NCBI RefSeq assembly: GCF_904846035.1
Contig: NZ_CAJGYT010000001.1
Location: 1,674,001 to 1,738,000, forward strand
From: Psychrobacter aestuarii
Lineage (GTDB): Bacteria > Pseudomonadota > Gammaproteobacteria > Pseudomonadales > Moraxellaceae
Length of the DNA stretch: 64,000 nt
Direction: 5' to 3'
The number at the start of each line of letters is the position of its first letter. Within the stretch, counting starts at the first letter, position 1. Shown here piece after piece: positions 17,497-27,685 of this stretch. The position numbers and the translations under genes are program-made. The notes under the pieces are model-generated. The model was not told the DNA's origin and ran no database searches. It saw only the letters and a list, made by a program, of their open reading frames with translations.

Positions 17497-18996
17497 CTAA
17501 TCCAGCAAGCCAATATCGCGGCGATCATGTACAGAAAAGCGGTCAATCAAGGTGCGACTGGCGCTGTTTAGTCCAATGACTTTGACATCAATCCCCTCGC
17601 GTTGCAAGCGCATGACCAGCTTATCTAGGGTATCGACGGCGCTGACATCCCAAAAATGGGCGTGCGTTACATCAATGTACACGCTATCGAGCGCCTCTTT
17701 GGTATCAAAACTGTGCAAAAAATAGGTGGTCGAGGCAAAGAACACCTGTCCTTGTACGTAGTAATAGCGCGCGTTGTTTTGCTCATCGTACTCGCTATAG
17801 ACGTTAAGAAAGTGCCCGATTTTATTGGCAAAAAACAGCGCGGAGAGCAGCACGCCGACCAGTACGCCATACGCCAAGTTGTGCGTAAAGACGGTGGTAA
17901 TCACGGTCGCTAACATCACGATGTTAAAAGACATCGGATGCGTTTTAAACTCGCGGATAGACTGCCAGTTAAAGGTACCAATCGACACCATAATCATCAC
18001 CGCGACCAGTGCCGCCATCGGAATCTGGCGCACCCAATCGCTTAAGAACACCACCATAATGAGCAGCACCACACCCGCAGTCAGCGTGGAGAGGCGCGTA
18101 CGTCCGCCTGATTTGACATTGATCATCGACTGACCAATCATCGCGCAGCCTGCCATGCCACCAAAGCAGCCCGCCACAAGGTTTGAGATGCCTTGTCCGC
18201 GGCATTCTTTGTTTTTGTTGCTTGGGGTGTCGGTCAGCTCATCGACAATCGTCGCGGTCATCATTGACTCAAGCAAGCCCACCACCGCAAGCGCGATAGA
18301 ATAAGGGGCGATAATCAAGAGCGTCGTTAAATTCAAAGGAATGTCGGGGAACAAAAACATCGGCAGTGCATCTGGCAGCTCGCCCATGCTGCCGACATTA
18401 CGAATATCCAAGTCCATACTGATCGCCACGATGGTCAAGCCAACAATACAGATGAGCGGCGAGGGGATGATACGACCAATCTTTGGAATCAGTGGAAACA
18501 AGTAAATGATACCCAAGCCTGCGGCAGTCATCATATATACCGTCATGCCCACGCGGTCGGTGGCGGGGTTGAGCTCTGGCAACTGCGCGGCAAAAATCAA
18601 AATCGCCAGCGCATTGACAAAGCCAATCACCACCGAGCGCGACACAAAGCGCATCAAATTACCAAGCTTGAGCACGCCCATCACAAACTGAATTGCCCCG
18701 CACAAAAGCGTTGCCGCGAGCAAATATTGCAGGCCATGCTCAGCGACCAAGTCAACCATCACCAGCGCCATCGCCCCAGTCGCTGCCGAAATCATGGCAG
18801 GACGACCACCAACAAAGCTGATGACCACCGCGATACAAAACGAGGCATACAGTCCGACCTTGGGGTCGACCCCTGCGATGATTGAAAAAGCAATGGCTTC
18901 AGGAATCAATGCCAAGGCCACCACTAGCCCAGACAAGATGTCGCCACGCACGTTAGAAAACCACTCGTCGCGCACATTATCAAAAAAAGAGGTCAT
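17497..18996 (-). CDS. SulP/SLC26-family anion transporter with C-terminal STAS domain
   Basis: The 499-residue protein has a membrane domain of some 12-14 helices beginning [25 protein letters not shown], a hallmark of SulP proteins. The conserved [25 protein letters not shown] follows, and a STAS domain makes up roughly the last 110 residues. Members carry sulfate, bicarbonate or dicarboxylates. The nearby usp resembles the arrangement of bicarbonate-type members, but the substrate cannot be read from sequence. Confidence 0.88.
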   Translation of the reverse strand: MTSFFDNVRDEWFSNVRGDILSGLVVALALIPEAIAFSIIAGVDPKVGLYASFCIAVVISFVGGRPAMISAATGAMALVMVDLVAEHGLQYLLAATLLCGAIQFVMGVLKLGNLMRFVSRSVVIGFVNALAILIFAAQLPELNPATDRVGMTVYMMTAAGLGIIYLFPLIPKIGRIIPSPLICIVGLTIVAISMDLDIRNVGSMGELPDALPMFLFPDIPLNLTTLLIIAPYSIALAVVGLLESMMTATIVDELTDTPSNKNKECRGQGISNLVAGCFGGMAGCAMIGQSMINVKSGGRTRLSTLTAGVVLLIMVVFLSDWVRQIPMAALVAVMIMVSIGTFNWQSIREFKTHPMSFNIVMLATVITTVFTHNLAYGVLVGVLLSALFFANKIGHFLNVYSEYDEQNNARYYYVQGQVFFASTTYFLHSFDTKEALDSVYIDVTHAHFWDVSAVDTLDKLVMRLQREGIDVKVIGLNSASRTLIDRFSVHDRRDIGLLD

Positions 18997-19508
18997 AAAT
19001 AAGCTGCATCTGGTTAGAGTAAAGACAAAAAAATCATCACCTTAATGAAATAAAGTGACGCGGGTATGAAAAAATCATCCGTGTAAGCGACCACGCGCAC
19101 CGCCCATTGCGGTACGCCCAGCGTACTATCCTGTCAATCTAAAATCCGTTTGGACGCCACCTGATGGCTGCGTGTGCATTGAGCTGTCAATGACAAGCGA
19201 CCGTCGGCACGGCACATAGACAGTCATGTCTGAAAGGCAACCAATAAATAGTCAATACCATCATCATGACGATAAGAATGCGTGTTAAGAATGGCATGCA
19301 CAAGCTGACAACATGCTAAACTAAACAACTTGAGCGAAGCTGCCAGTAATAAGACATCAAAAACACGCGCATAATAGCACAAAGTGATAAAAAAGCAGTA
19401 CCGAAACGTGAACGATACCGTTATGATGCATGCACGATGTTCATTGCCTGTGTGGCTATGTTGCTATTTATACCGCTTTGTTTTTGTTCGTTTATCAAGG
19501 AGAACCCC
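18997..19508. other. 512-bp divergent region between sulP and murD
   Basis: It must contain both promoters. The murD frame stays open 24 codons upstream of the chosen start, but that stretch (19437-19508) is hydrophobic and has no ribosome binding site at its own start, so I leave it non-coding. Only short imperfect inverted repeats are visible (for example AGACA-GTCA-TGTCT). Confidence 0.4.
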
Positions 19509-20912
19509 ATGACCGATGCGCCGACCCCTCTCATTCAAAAAGGCAGTGGCCTACAAGTGGTCGTCGGATTGGGCGGCTCTGGCTTGTCTGCGGCGCGCTA
19601 TTTGTGCCAAGAGGGCTATCGCGTGGCGGTCACCGATGGGCATCCTGCCCCGCCGCTGGCGTCTCAATTGCCAGAGGGCATCCATACGCGCTGTTTTGGC
19701 GGTATTGATGCCGATTTGCTACTGCAAGCCGCGCGTGTGGTCATCAGCCCAGGCATTTCTTTAGAGACCCCAGCAGTGCGCGCAGCTATTGACCAAGGCA
19801 TTCCTGTGGTCAGTGACATTCAGCTGTTTTGTGATGCTTGCCGTGCGCCTATCGTTGCTATCACGGGCTCCAACGCAAAAAGCACCGTCACCACCTTGGT
19901 CGGGCAGATGGCAGCCGATGCGGGTATCAATGTCGGCGTCGGCGGCAATATTGGCATTCCTGCGCTTGAGCTGCTTGGTAATGAAGACATGGCGCTGGCG
20001 GTGCTTGAGCTGTCAAGTTTTCAGCTGGAGACGGTGAGCAATCTGAATGCCCAAGTGGCGTGCGTGCTCAATATGTCGCCTGACCATCTTGACCGTCATG
20101 GCGACATGCTAAGCTACCACCAAGCCAAGCACCGCGTCTTTCAAGGGGCAAAGTCGGTGGTCGTCAATCGCGACGACGCCTTGACCCGCCCGCTGATTGC
20201 GGACAATGTCCCGCGCCTGAGTATCGGTACTCAAGCACCTGATGCAGGGCAGTATGGCTTGGTGATTGATGCCGATGGTCAGACGCATATTGCGCGTGGT
20301 ACCACACGCCTCATTTCTGCAGATGAGCTGCCGATTAAGGGTCAGCACAATCTATTAAATGCCGAGGCCGCGCTTGCCCTTGGTGAGCTGGCAGGCATTG
20401 AGATTGACAGTATGCTTGAGACGCTGCGCCAGTTTGAGGGCTTGCCGCACCGCTGCCAATATATCGCTAGCGTTGATGGTATCGATTATTTTAATGATTC
20501 AAAAGGCACCAATATTGGCTCGACCATGGCTGCGATTGTGGGCTTGGGGGCGGTATATGCGCCCAAAGACGGCAAGCTGTTGGTGATTTTGGGCGGGCAG
20601 GGCAAAGGTCAAGAGTTCGATGAGCTTGCGCCCTTAATCAATCAGTACGTAAGCCAAGTGCTGTGTATCGGCGAAGATGCGGCTGTGATTGAGCAGCACC
20701 TGCGCCGCGCCCAACTGGGGCACGATGTCGAAGTGCATCAGTGTCATGACCTTGCACGCGCCTTTGAGTGTATTGAGCGCGTCACCAAGAGCAGCTTGTC
20801 ACAAGTGCAAGCGGTACTGCTGTCACCAGCGTGCGCAAGCTTTGATCAATTCAGTGGCTATGCGGCACGCGGTGATGCCTTTATTGACTTGGTGCAGGCT
20901 CTGGCAGATTAA
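19509..20912 (+). CDS. murD: UDP-N-acetylmuramoyl-L-alanine:D-glutamate ligase MurD
   Basis: Adds D-glutamate to the peptidoglycan precursor in the cytoplasm. The 467 residues comprise an N-terminal Rossmann UDP-binding domain (VVGLGGSGLSAARYL), the ATP-binding Mur-ligase centre and the C-terminal domain with LLSPACASFDQFSGYAARGDAF. The P-loop reads GSNAKSTVTTL, with Ala where many MurD proteins have Gly. The start at ATG 19509 is set by AAGGAG 7 bases upstream and gives MTDAP. ftsW follows 144 bp downstream; the rest of the dcw cluster is absent here. Confidence 0.95.
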   Translation: MTDAPTPLIQKGSGLQVVVGLGGSGLSAARYLCQEGYRVAVTDGHPAPPLASQLPEGIHTRCFGGIDADLLLQAARVVISPGISLETPAVRAAIDQGIPVVSDIQLFCDACRAPIVAITGSNAKSTVTTLVGQMAADAGINVGVGGNIGIPALELLGNEDMALAVLELSSFQLETVSNLNAQVACVLNMSPDHLDRHGDMLSYHQAKHRVFQGAKSVVVNRDDALTRPLIADNVPRLSIGTQAPDAGQYGLVIDADGQTHIARGTTRLISADELPIKGQHNLLNAEAALALGELAGIEIDSMLETLRQFEGLPHRCQYIASVDGIDYFNDSKGTNIGSTMAAIVGLGAVYAPKDGKLLVILGGQGKGQEFDELAPLINQYVSQVLCIGEDAAVIEQHLRRAQLGHDVEVHQCHDLARAFECIERVTKSSLSQVQAVLLSPACASFDQFSGYAARGDAFIDLVQALAD

Positions 20913-21056
20913 ATGTAACAAGTGACTGCAGCAGGGGCTTTTGCGCGCTCAGCTGATTGTTTTTATTATAGATTACTGCTACTGTCATGCAGGCAGTGAT
21001 TGGGCTTGGCGGCGGCGCGCACGATAGCGGCTGTCGGTCAATGGCGATGACTCTGC

Positions 21057-22313
21057 ATGGATGTAATGATAAGGCGTGCCCGTCACGCTGTGTTTTTTTT
21101 GGTGTATTTGACGATTATGGCGCTCTCATTTTTTTCTCGTTCGACCGCAAAGTCTCAGACCGACAACGACTTTGCTATGTATCCTTTTTTACCCTCTGCC
21201 CGTGCGACGCTGTTGTGTAGTGTCGGCTGCATGATGGTGATGAGCCTATTGATGGTGGCATCGGCATCGATTCCTTTTGCGCTCAGTCGCGGCATGACCG
21301 AGCTGTATTTTTTTGAGCGTCAGCTGTGGTATATGATTTTTGGGCTATTGGTTGCGGCCATTCCCTACCGCTTTGTGTCGTTAAAGACGCTTTATAAGAC
21401 CGAAACCCAGTTTGTGCTGCTTGGGGTCACAGGGCTTTTGCTTATCTTGACGCTCTTTGGCACACCGATTAATGGCTCAAAGCGCTGGCTGAACCTTGGT
21501 ATCATTAACTTTCAGGTGGCGGAGCTGGCGAAGCTGGTGGTCATTGTGTTTGTGGCGGACTTTGTGGTGCGCCGCTCCTTTGAGGTGCGTAATGGCTGGG
21601 ATGGCTTTTTGCGTATTTCATTAGTGATGGGGCTGCTGACCATGCTGCTCTTGTTCCAGCCAGATTTTGGCTCGCTGGTGGTCATTGTCGGTACGGTATT
21701 TGCCATTTTTTACATCGCAGGCGCACCTTACAAGCAGTTTATGGCGCTTGGCGCGGTGGTTGGCTGTTTGGCGGTGCTCGCGGTGACGCTTGTGCAATAC
21801 CGTCTGACCCGTGTGCTCTCCTTTGTCGACCCGTTTGATGATATTCAAGACACCGATTATCAGCTGGCGCGCAGTTTGATTGCTTTTGGTCGCGGTCAGT
21901 TTACAGGCGTGGGCTATGGCGAGAGTGTGCAAAAGCTGTCGCATTTGCCTGAGGCGCATACCGACTTTTTATTGGCGATTACTGGTGAAGAGTTGGGCTT
22001 TGTGGGCGTGGCGATGATTTTGATATTAGAGGCGCTCATCATTGGTAGCGCGATGCGCATCAGCTATAACGCGCTCAAGCGTCGGCAGATGCGGATGAGC
22101 TATACCGCCTTTGGTATTGCCATCATCTTTATTGCCCAGACCATCATCAATGCGGCGATGAATATGGGCGCGATGCCGACCAAGGGTCTGACCATGCCTT
22201 TCTTTAGTTATGGCGGCTCATCGATTGTCATCAGTATGATTATGGTGGCGCTGCTTTTAAAAATTAACAAAGAAAGCCCGCACATTGAGACCAGCCAATG
22301 CCGTTATTACTAG
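21057..22313 (+). CDS. ftsW: Peptidoglycan glycosyltransferase FtsW
   Basis: SEDS-family glycan polymerase and lipid II-binding protein of the divisome. The 418 residues have about ten membrane helices. Signatures are INGSKRWLNLGIINFQVAELAKL, FQPDFGSLVV, EAHTDFLLAITGEELGFVG and the C-terminal GAMPTKGLTMPFFSYGGSS. The N-terminal 60 residues are poorly conserved and no start has a good ribosome binding site; 21057 is the longest ATG choice, 21117 and 21177 are alternatives. It pairs with murD, but murG does not follow. Confidence 0.93.
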   Translation: MDVMIRRARHAVFFLVYLTIMALSFFSRSTAKSQTDNDFAMYPFLPSARATLLCSVGCMMVMSLLMVASASIPFALSRGMTELYFFERQLWYMIFGLLVAAIPYRFVSLKTLYKTETQFVLLGVTGLLLILTLFGTPINGSKRWLNLGIINFQVAELAKLVVIVFVADFVVRRSFEVRNGWDGFLRISLVMGLLTMLLLFQPDFGSLVVIVGTVFAIFYIAGAPYKQFMALGAVVGCLAVLAVTLVQYRLTRVLSFVDPFDDIQDTDYQLARSLIAFGRGQFTGVGYGESVQKLSHLPEAHTDFLLAITGEELGFVGVAMILILEALIIGSAMRISYNALKRRQMRMSYTAFGIAIIFIAQTIINAAMNMGAMPTKGLTMPFFSYGGSSIVISMIMVALLLKINKESPHIETSQCRYY

Positions 22314-22360
22314 GCGGTTATTATTAAATAGGCTAAATAGGCAAACGACATTTGCCACAC

Positions 22361-22393
22361 AAAAAAGCGCGATTCTGATTCGCGCTTTTTTTT
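22361..22393. terminator. Bidirectional terminator between ftsW and gluQ
   Basis: An 8-bp stem AAGCGCGA/TCGCGCTT (22365-22372 with 22380-22387), loop of 7, has A run before and T run after, so it serves both convergent genes. Confidence 0.88.
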
Positions 22394-22409
22394 ATGCTGA
22401 TGCTGAGTG

Positions 22410-23387
22410 CTAGGGCAGTGTGGGTACGTGTAGTACTTGTTGCCCAACCAGCGGCTGCTGGCACCACTGGCTGACCGCTTGCGCGAGCATGCGCTCAGGG
22501 GTATCGATGTCGATATCAGGCTGCTGGAGCAGCGCGAACGCATATTTTAGCAGCCTACTGGGGTCACGGGTATCGATAGGCTGCGCCAGATTTTGCTTGG
22601 AGAGCTTTTGTCCATTGTCGTGACAAATGAGCGGCAAGTGATACCAGTGCGAGATGGCAGGTACGCGTGCGGCGTGCATCACGCTGATTTGTGCGCTGGT
22701 CAATGGCAAAATATCGAGTCCGCGCATCACATGGGTCACCCCTTGCAGACCATCGTCAATACTGGCCGCCAAGATATAGTTGATGGTGCCATCCTCGCGG
22801 CGTACCACCATATCACCGACTGTCTGCTGCGGGTTTTGCCAGCAGTTGCCTTGGATACCATCAGCAAAGCCAATCAGCGTATCGGGCATTTGCAGGCGCA
22901 GCTTGTGCGCATTTTTATTCAGATGGGCATTTAGGCAGCAGCGCGGGTAGCGTTGGCGGTTGTCGAGCGCTTGCCGCAGACTGGAGTCATTTACATTGAC
23001 TTGCTGCGCTTGCGCGTCCCAGTCGGCATTGAGCTGTTTACGCGAGCAGGCGCAGGCGTAGGTCAGCGGCGCAAGGTGGGTCGCCAGATAGTCGTTATAA
23101 ATGTCGGTGCGCTCAGATTGGTAGATGACGTCGCCATCCCAAAACAGCGCTAAGGCTTCTAAATCAAGGAGGATTTGTTCACTAAACTGACGGTCACAGC
23201 GCGTGATGTCGGTGTCTTCCATACGCAAAAGCCATGTGCCACCTAGAGACTTGATATGACAGTAGCTGGCTAGGGCCGTGGTCAGCGAGCCTAAGTGCAG
23301 CTCACCTGTGGGCGAGGGGGCAAAGCGCCCAATCGGGGTGGACGCTTTGGTCAATGCAGGAGTAGCAGCCAAAATGGGTGCCGCCAC
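22410..23387 (-). CDS. gluQ: Glutamyl-Q tRNA(Asp) synthetase GluQ
   Basis: Attaches glutamate to the queuosine base of tRNA(Asp). It is a truncated class I GluRS-like enzyme with the catalytic core but no anticodon-binding domain. The HIGH-type motif is [13 protein letters not shown], a CACSRKQ/CCLNAH zinc-type region follows, and the KMSKS-like loop is [10 protein letters not shown]. No ATG lies near the conserved IGRFAPSP start; the frame runs back inside dksA to 23504. I place the start at GTG 23387, two bases after the dksA stop, giving 325 residues. The TTG eight codons upstream of TPAL is another option. dksA-gluQ is the classic pair. Confidence 0.9.
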   Translation of the reverse strand: MAAPILAATPALTKASTPIGRFAPSPTGELHLGSLTTALASYCHIKSLGGTWLLRMEDTDITRCDRQFSEQILLDLEALALFWDGDVIYQSERTDIYNDYLATHLAPLTYACACSRKQLNADWDAQAQQVNVNDSSLRQALDNRQRYPRCCLNAHLNKNAHKLRLQMPDTLIGFADGIQGNCWQNPQQTVGDMVVRREDGTINYILAASIDDGLQGVTHVMRGLDILPLTSAQISVMHAARVPAISHWYHLPLICHDNGQKLSKQNLAQPIDTRDPSRLLKYAFALLQQPDIDIDTPERMLAQAVSQWCQQPLVGQQVLHVPTLP

Positions 23388-23389
23388 GT

Positions 23390-23830
23390 TTAGGTGTGAC
23401 CTTGGTTTTGACGCTCTTTCATCTCTGACAAGGTTTTGCAGTCGATGCACTGGGTTGCGGTTGGGCGTGCTTCGAGACGACGCAGACCAATCTCCACGCC
23501 GCATGTCTCACAAAAGCCGTAGTCATCATTGTCAATCTCTAAGATAGACTTGTCAATTTTACGAATCAATTTGCGTTCACGGTCGCGGGTACGCAGGGCA
23601 AGGGCGAACTCTTCTTCTTGCGTGGCGCGGTCATTGATGTCTGGCATGGCGCTAGATTCGTCTTGAATATAGCTCTTGGTACGGTCCGCCTCACCAATCA
23701 ATTGGGTCTTCCAATCGAGCAACAGGGCACGAAAATGCTCAAGCTGCGCATCAGACATGTACTCTTCGCCTTCAGCAGGCTCATAGGGGGTGAATTTGAC
23801 ATCACTGGGATTGGGGGTTGGGGTACTCAT
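23390..23830 (-). CDS. dksA: RNA polymerase-binding transcription factor DksA
   Basis: Binds the RNA polymerase secondary channel and, with ppGpp, controls stable RNA and amino-acid promoters. The 146 residues show the coiled-coil tip acidic pair in the D(I)[15 protein letters not shown] segment, then the C4 zinc finger CETCGVEIG...CIDCKTL. Its stop is two bases before the likely gluQ start, so the two genes are co-translated. Confidence 0.97.
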   Translation of the reverse strand: MSTPTPNPSDVKFTPYEPAEGEEYMSDAQLEHFRALLLDWKTQLIGEADRTKSYIQDESSAMPDINDRATQEEEFALALRTRDRERKLIRKIDKSILEIDNDDYGFCETCGVEIGLRRLEARPTATQCIDCKTLSEMKERQNQGHT

Positions 23831-24087
23831 ATGGCTGTCCTATTTTTTCAATCAATCAATTGCAGCGCGTATCAAGCACGCTGCCAAAATGTATTCCTTT
23901 ATCTACCCAAACAGGGTATCACTAATGGCTGGTGCCGCCTATCTGTCGTTATCTTTTCAAGGCATAATCTTACGTCTTTTTTATCGCAATCGTGCCAGCT
24001 GTCCTCGCTGGGTCATTGACAATCACGCAGACGGTATATCATGCATAATAGCCCTTTGACGGTCTACCAAATGGGCGTGGATGACCG

Positions 24088-24909
24088 TCAAGTATCCAAT
24101 CTTTTCACCCAGCTTGCAACCTGTCCATTGTTAGCTAATTGCAACCAGCGCCAGCCGGGTTTTGCCTGCTCATCATAAGCAAAATCGTCGACCAGCGGCT
24201 TGAACTGATAGCAGGTCGACGGGGTGCTATAGACCGTCACGCCGTTATGGGTGTAGACCTTTTCTTGGTGCGTATGCCCACTGACAATGGCCTTGACCTG
24301 CGGGTGCGCGCGCAGCTGTTGCCAAAAGGGGCTGACATTTTTGGCGATATGCACATCTATCCACGCCGACTGCATCGGGATGATATGATGATGCAGCGCA
24401 ATTAGGGCAGGTTTGGGGCACGCGGTCAGCTGTGCGTCTAGCCATGCAATGTCGGCATCTGCCAGCTCGCCGCTGATTTTGCCAGGCACGCTTGAATCGA
24501 TCAGTAAGATTTGCCAGTGCTCGCTGACAATCGCGTGTTGATTGAGCAGCCGCGCGTCCGCCACTTTTGCTACAAGCGTACGCTCTGAGAACGGCACCGT
24601 GCTGTCGCGCTCATCGGTGACATCATGGTTACCCGCAATACAGGCAAAAGGGATAGTGGTGGCATCGAGCACGCTAAAGATATGGTCGTAGATATGCGGC
24701 TGTATCTTGCTGACCAAATCGCCTGTGACCAAAATCAAATCGCAGCGAATCGGCTCTGCCAAGGCTTGAGCCAACACCGCCTCAAAACGTTGATGACAGC
24801 AGCGGACATCGCCACAGCGTGCGATGTCTGATAAATGCAAATCAGTAATTTGTAGGACATTGACTTGACCATCGGCGGTACTGATATTGCGCGCAGGGTA
24901 GTTTTGCAT
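24088..24909 (-). CDS. cpdA: 3',5'-cyclic-AMP phosphodiesterase CpdA-like metallophosphoesterase
   Basis: The 273-residue calcineurin-type phosphoesterase has the full metal ligand set: ITDLHL, GDLV, GNHDVTDE, ALHHH and GHTHQEK. The STPSTCYQFKP ending is typical of CpdA, which hydrolyses cAMP. GAGG lies upstream of the ATG. It is monocistronic. A different cyclic nucleotide or phosphoester substrate cannot be excluded. Confidence 0.88.
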   Translation of the reverse strand: MQNYPARNISTADGQVNVLQITDLHLSDIARCGDVRCCHQRFEAVLAQALAEPIRCDLILVTGDLVSKIQPHIYDHIFSVLDATTIPFACIAGNHDVTDERDSTVPFSERTLVAKVADARLLNQHAIVSEHWQILLIDSSVPGKISGELADADIAWLDAQLTACPKPALIALHHHIIPMQSAWIDVHIAKNVSPFWQQLRAHPQVKAIVSGHTHQEKVYTHNGVTVYSTPSTCYQFKPLVDDFAYDEQAKPGWRWLQLANNGQVASWVKRLDT

Positions 24910-25098
24910 GGGGTAAAAACCTCATCTGATCAAAACGTTTTGGCGGTTTAAAAAACATCACATCGCTTTATAGTAGCATTTTATCTTTTGTGATAAAGCC
25001 ATAATCCACCACTATCGGCGTCTAAAAGCGTACTGTCGGCTTTATAGCACAGATTGTCCAAAACCTCTAGCATTATCTAAAAACAAAAGTAGGCTGAA

Positions 25099-25124
25099 TA
25101 AAAAACCACCCAAACATAGGGTGG
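25099..25124 (-). terminator. Terminator after znuB
   Basis: CCACCC (25106-25111) pairs with GGGTGG (25119-25124) around a 7-base loop. A plus-strand A run before it gives the U tract for the minus-strand transcript. Confidence 0.75.
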
Positions 25125-25154
25125 CAATTTGATATCACGTCGATAGCCAAGCAC

Positions 25155-25970
25155 TTATCTGCCCGCGCTTCTTAGCAGCTGCCAAGTTTTGCTGACTATC
25201 AAGGTAGCAAAAAAGAGCAGTGCCAGTATCAATACAATCGACAGCCCCGTTTGGATGTCGAGCCAAATGCTGCCCCACACTCCAAGCGTCACCCCAATCT
25301 GCGCGACAATCAAAGCCGTGATAATCATCTGCCGCGGGGTATGGGTAAGTAAACGCGCGGTTAAGGCTGGCAATACCAAAAGCCCACTAATCAGTAGGCT
25401 GCCGACCGCTTGCAACGCCACAGCACAAAACCCCGCCAAAATACCCATAAAGTATAGCCGCTGGCGCATGGGGTGAATGCCCTGAATGCGTGCCAATGCC
25501 TCATGGGTGGCAAGCTTGATTTGTGCAGGCCAAATGTAGGCGAGCAAACCAATACCGACCACCACTGAGCCTGCCAGCATGGGCAAATCTGCCCAATCCA
25601 GCTCCAGCAAATTACCAAACAAAAAGCCCAGTACATTGGCCTGCTGGTCGGTCAGCTGAGTCAAAGTCAATAGCCCCAAACACAGCAAGGTCACCGCCAC
25701 CACCGCCAGTACCGCATCAGCGGGCAAGCGCTCATCGTCCATCAGCACCAAGCTGAGCACCACCACCACGCTGACCAGTGCAACGCCAATACCCATCGGC
25801 AGCTGCCACCACGCCGCCAGCGCCACCCCAAGCAGTGTGCCGTGTGCCAACGCATCTGCAAAAAACGCCATACGTCGCCACAACACCAGACAGCCAAGCG
25901 GTGCAGACAGCAATGCCAAAATACTGCCCGCCAGCCATGCTGGGGCAATAATGCTCAACCATGCACCCAT
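25155..25970 (-). CDS. znuB: Zinc ABC transporter permease ZnuB
   Basis: Membrane subunit of the high-affinity zinc importer, 271 residues with about eight helices. Family blocks are LGCLVLWRRMAFFADALAHGTLLGVAL at the start and ALQAVGSLLISGLLVLPALTARLL near the ATPase-coupling loop. The ATG at 25970 is preferred over a TTG two codons earlier. It follows znuC in the zur-znuC-znuB unit, with a 72-bp gap. Confidence 0.94.
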   Translation of the reverse strand: MGAWLSIIAPAWLAGSILALLSAPLGCLVLWRRMAFFADALAHGTLLGVALAAWWQLPMGIGVALVSVVVVLSLVLMDDERLPADAVLAVVAVTLLCLGLLTLTQLTDQQANVLGFLFGNLLELDWADLPMLAGSVVVGIGLLAYIWPAQIKLATHEALARIQGIHPMRQRLYFMGILAGFCAVALQAVGSLLISGLLVLPALTARLLTHTPRQMIITALIVAQIGVTLGVWGSIWLDIQTGLSIVLILALLFFATLIVSKTWQLLRSAGR

Positions 25971-26042
25971 AATCAAAACCCACCAAAACCCAATAAAATT
26001 ATGTCATTTGCAGCGCATAGAAACCTGCGCCCATCGTTATGC

Positions 26043-26828
26043 TCACATCTCATGCGGGGCATGATGCTCGCAAGCATGAGGCTTATGCACATACGGCTGC
26101 TCGTAATGATGACCGAACAAATCCTGAAATTCAGGCGTCACCGCAAGCTCGGCAGGTTGCCCCTCGCAGCAAATGTGCTTATTCAGACACACCACCCGCC
26201 GACTGCCGCGCATCACCCAATGCAAATCGTGTGAGACCACCAGCATCGCACAGCGCAAAAACTCTGGCAGCGCATCAATAAACGCATACAGCAGCGCCTC
26301 CGTATCTGGGTCCAAGCCCTGCATCGGCTCATCGAGTATCAGCAAGTTTGGCTTATCGAGCAGCGCCCGCGCAAGCAGCACCCGCTGCGTCTCCCCGCCA
26401 GACAGATGGTGCATCTGCCGTGACAACAAATCCGCCAAAGACAAGCGCTCCAAAATATAATCACGCTGCTCACGGCTCAAGCGGCGCTTGTCCGCCTGCG
26501 CCAACACGTCCTTGACTCGCAGCGGCAAAATGGCAGGCACGCTAAAGCGCTGCGGCACATAGCCGAGCTGTAACGGCTGATGCGCTTCAATACGACCCTC
26601 GGTTGGTGCAAGCAGCCCGAGTATCAGTTTTACCAGCGTCGACTTGCCCGCGCCATTGGGACCGATCACACTGATGGTCTCTTGCGCGCCGATATCCAAG
26701 CTGACATGCGATACCAGCCGCTGACGATTGATCAGATAGCTGACGTCGTGCAGGCTCAGCAGTGGTGTTCTCTCAGGCGATACGGGCTGAGCGTCCGAGG
26801 TGTGTTTGCGTGGTGATACATGGCTCAT
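26043..26828 (-). CDS. znuC: Zinc ABC transporter ATP-binding protein ZnuC
   Basis: Energises ZnuB. Walker A GPNGAGKSTLVKL, the signature HLSGGETQRVLLARALL and Walker B LLILDEPMQGLD are all present, with the switch His in VVSHDLHWV. The His-rich C-terminus (HHYEQPYVHKPHACEHHAPHEM, given here only as a description of repeated His/Pro pairs over about 22 residues) may bind zinc. Starts at 26852 (ATG) and 26873 (GTG) are possible; 26828 has AAGGG 10 bases upstream and is chosen with low certainty. Confidence 0.93.
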   Translation of the reverse strand: MSHVSPRKHTSDAQPVSPERTPLLSLHDVSYLINRQRLVSHVSLDIGAQETISVIGPNGAGKSTLVKLILGLLAPTEGRIEAHQPLQLGYVPQRFSVPAILPLRVKDVLAQADKRRLSREQRDYILERLSLADLLSRQMHHLSGGETQRVLLARALLDKPNLLILDEPMQGLDPDTEALLYAFIDALPEFLRCAMLVVSHDLHWVMRGSRRVVCLNKHICCEGQPAELAVTPEFQDLFGHHYEQPYVHKPHACEHHAPHEM

Positions 26829-26897
26829 GACAGCGTTACCCTTTTTGCTCATGACATACAGACTCAGCGCCACTGAGCCACAATTTCAAAATGCGCA

Positions 26898-27452
26898 TCA
26901 ACCGTCACTTTTACTCAAGTGGTTTTGACACGCCTGACACCGACCACTCAGCTCAATCACACTGCGCGCCACCACAAAGCCTGCATCGGCCTCAGCAAAA
27001 TGAATAATCTCTTTAGCAGGCATACTGCTGCACTCTTGCACGCTATGACAGGCGTCACAAATCAAAAAGGCGGCGGTATGCTGCGCCCGTGGATGACAGC
27101 ACGGCACATAAGCGTTGATCGAGGTCAACTGATGAATCAGCCCCTCCGACAACAAAAACTCCAGACTGCGGTACACCGTCGGCGGCGCAACATTTTTGCT
27201 GGCAGGGGCTGGTGTCTCTGACTCATCGTCCAAGCGGGCTTGTTGCAGCAAGGTGATTAAGTCATAGGCACCCACAGGCGCTGCGGCAGACAAAATCAGC
27301 GCATAGATTTGCTGGCGAAGCGGCGTAAAGCGCACCCCGCGCGTACGGCAATGCTGCTGTGCGGCAACGATGCGCGCTTGCACCTCTTGGGCGGAGAAAG
27401 GCTGTACTTTATGGATATGCTTACAGTCTGCGGCCACGGTCGCTGTCCTCAT
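26898..27452 (-). CDS. zur: Zinc uptake regulator Zur (Fur family)
   Basis: Zn-dependent repressor of zinc uptake genes. The 184 residues have the Fur winged helix (TPLRQQIYALIL, then APPTVYRSLEFLLSEGLIHQL) and a metal-binding C-terminal domain with the two CxxC pairs CDACH and CQAC that hold structural zinc. It heads zur-znuC-znuB and is divergent from znuA. The palindrome at 27532 lies 80 bp upstream and probably binds Zur itself, so the locus is autoregulated. Confidence 0.94.
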   Translation of the reverse strand: MRTATVAADCKHIHKVQPFSAQEVQARIVAAQQHCRTRGVRFTPLRQQIYALILSAAAPVGAYDLITLLQQARLDDESETPAPASKNVAPPTVYRSLEFLLSEGLIHQLTSINAYVPCCHPRAQHTAAFLICDACHSVQECSSMPAKEIIHFAEADAGFVVARSVIELSGRCQACQNHLSKSDG

Positions 27453-27531
27453 ATGCGTCGGTTAATAGCATAGCAATGCAGGTTCACTGGCTTTTTTTAC
27501 AAACCAAAACCCACAGCACTGGCGATTATTA

Positions 27532-27548
27532 ATGTTATAGTATAACAT
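27532..27548. promoter_or_regulatory. Zur box in the zur/znuA divergent region
   Basis: ATGTTATA-G-TATAACAT is a perfect 17-bp palindrome and contains the Zur core GTTATNNTATAAC-like arrangement known from gammaproteobacteria. It sits between the two divergent zinc units and overlaps possible -10 elements on both strands, so one bound repressor could silence both. Confidence 0.88.
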
Positions 27549-27685
27549 AATGCGTTAGGTAAATACCATTATGCCATTATTTAGGCGTCTTTTTGGCACC
27601 ATTATTCATCATTGTGTTGTTGTTTTGGGCAGACGAGCACGGCATTGCTGATGCAGTCTGCCCCCTGATTTTGTGAGTCCGCATT

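Noticed and set aside
19437-19508. 24-residue N-terminal extension of MurD with a signal-like stretch
   Set aside because: MurD is cytoplasmic and the internal ATG at 19509 has a strong AAGGAG site; the extension has none.
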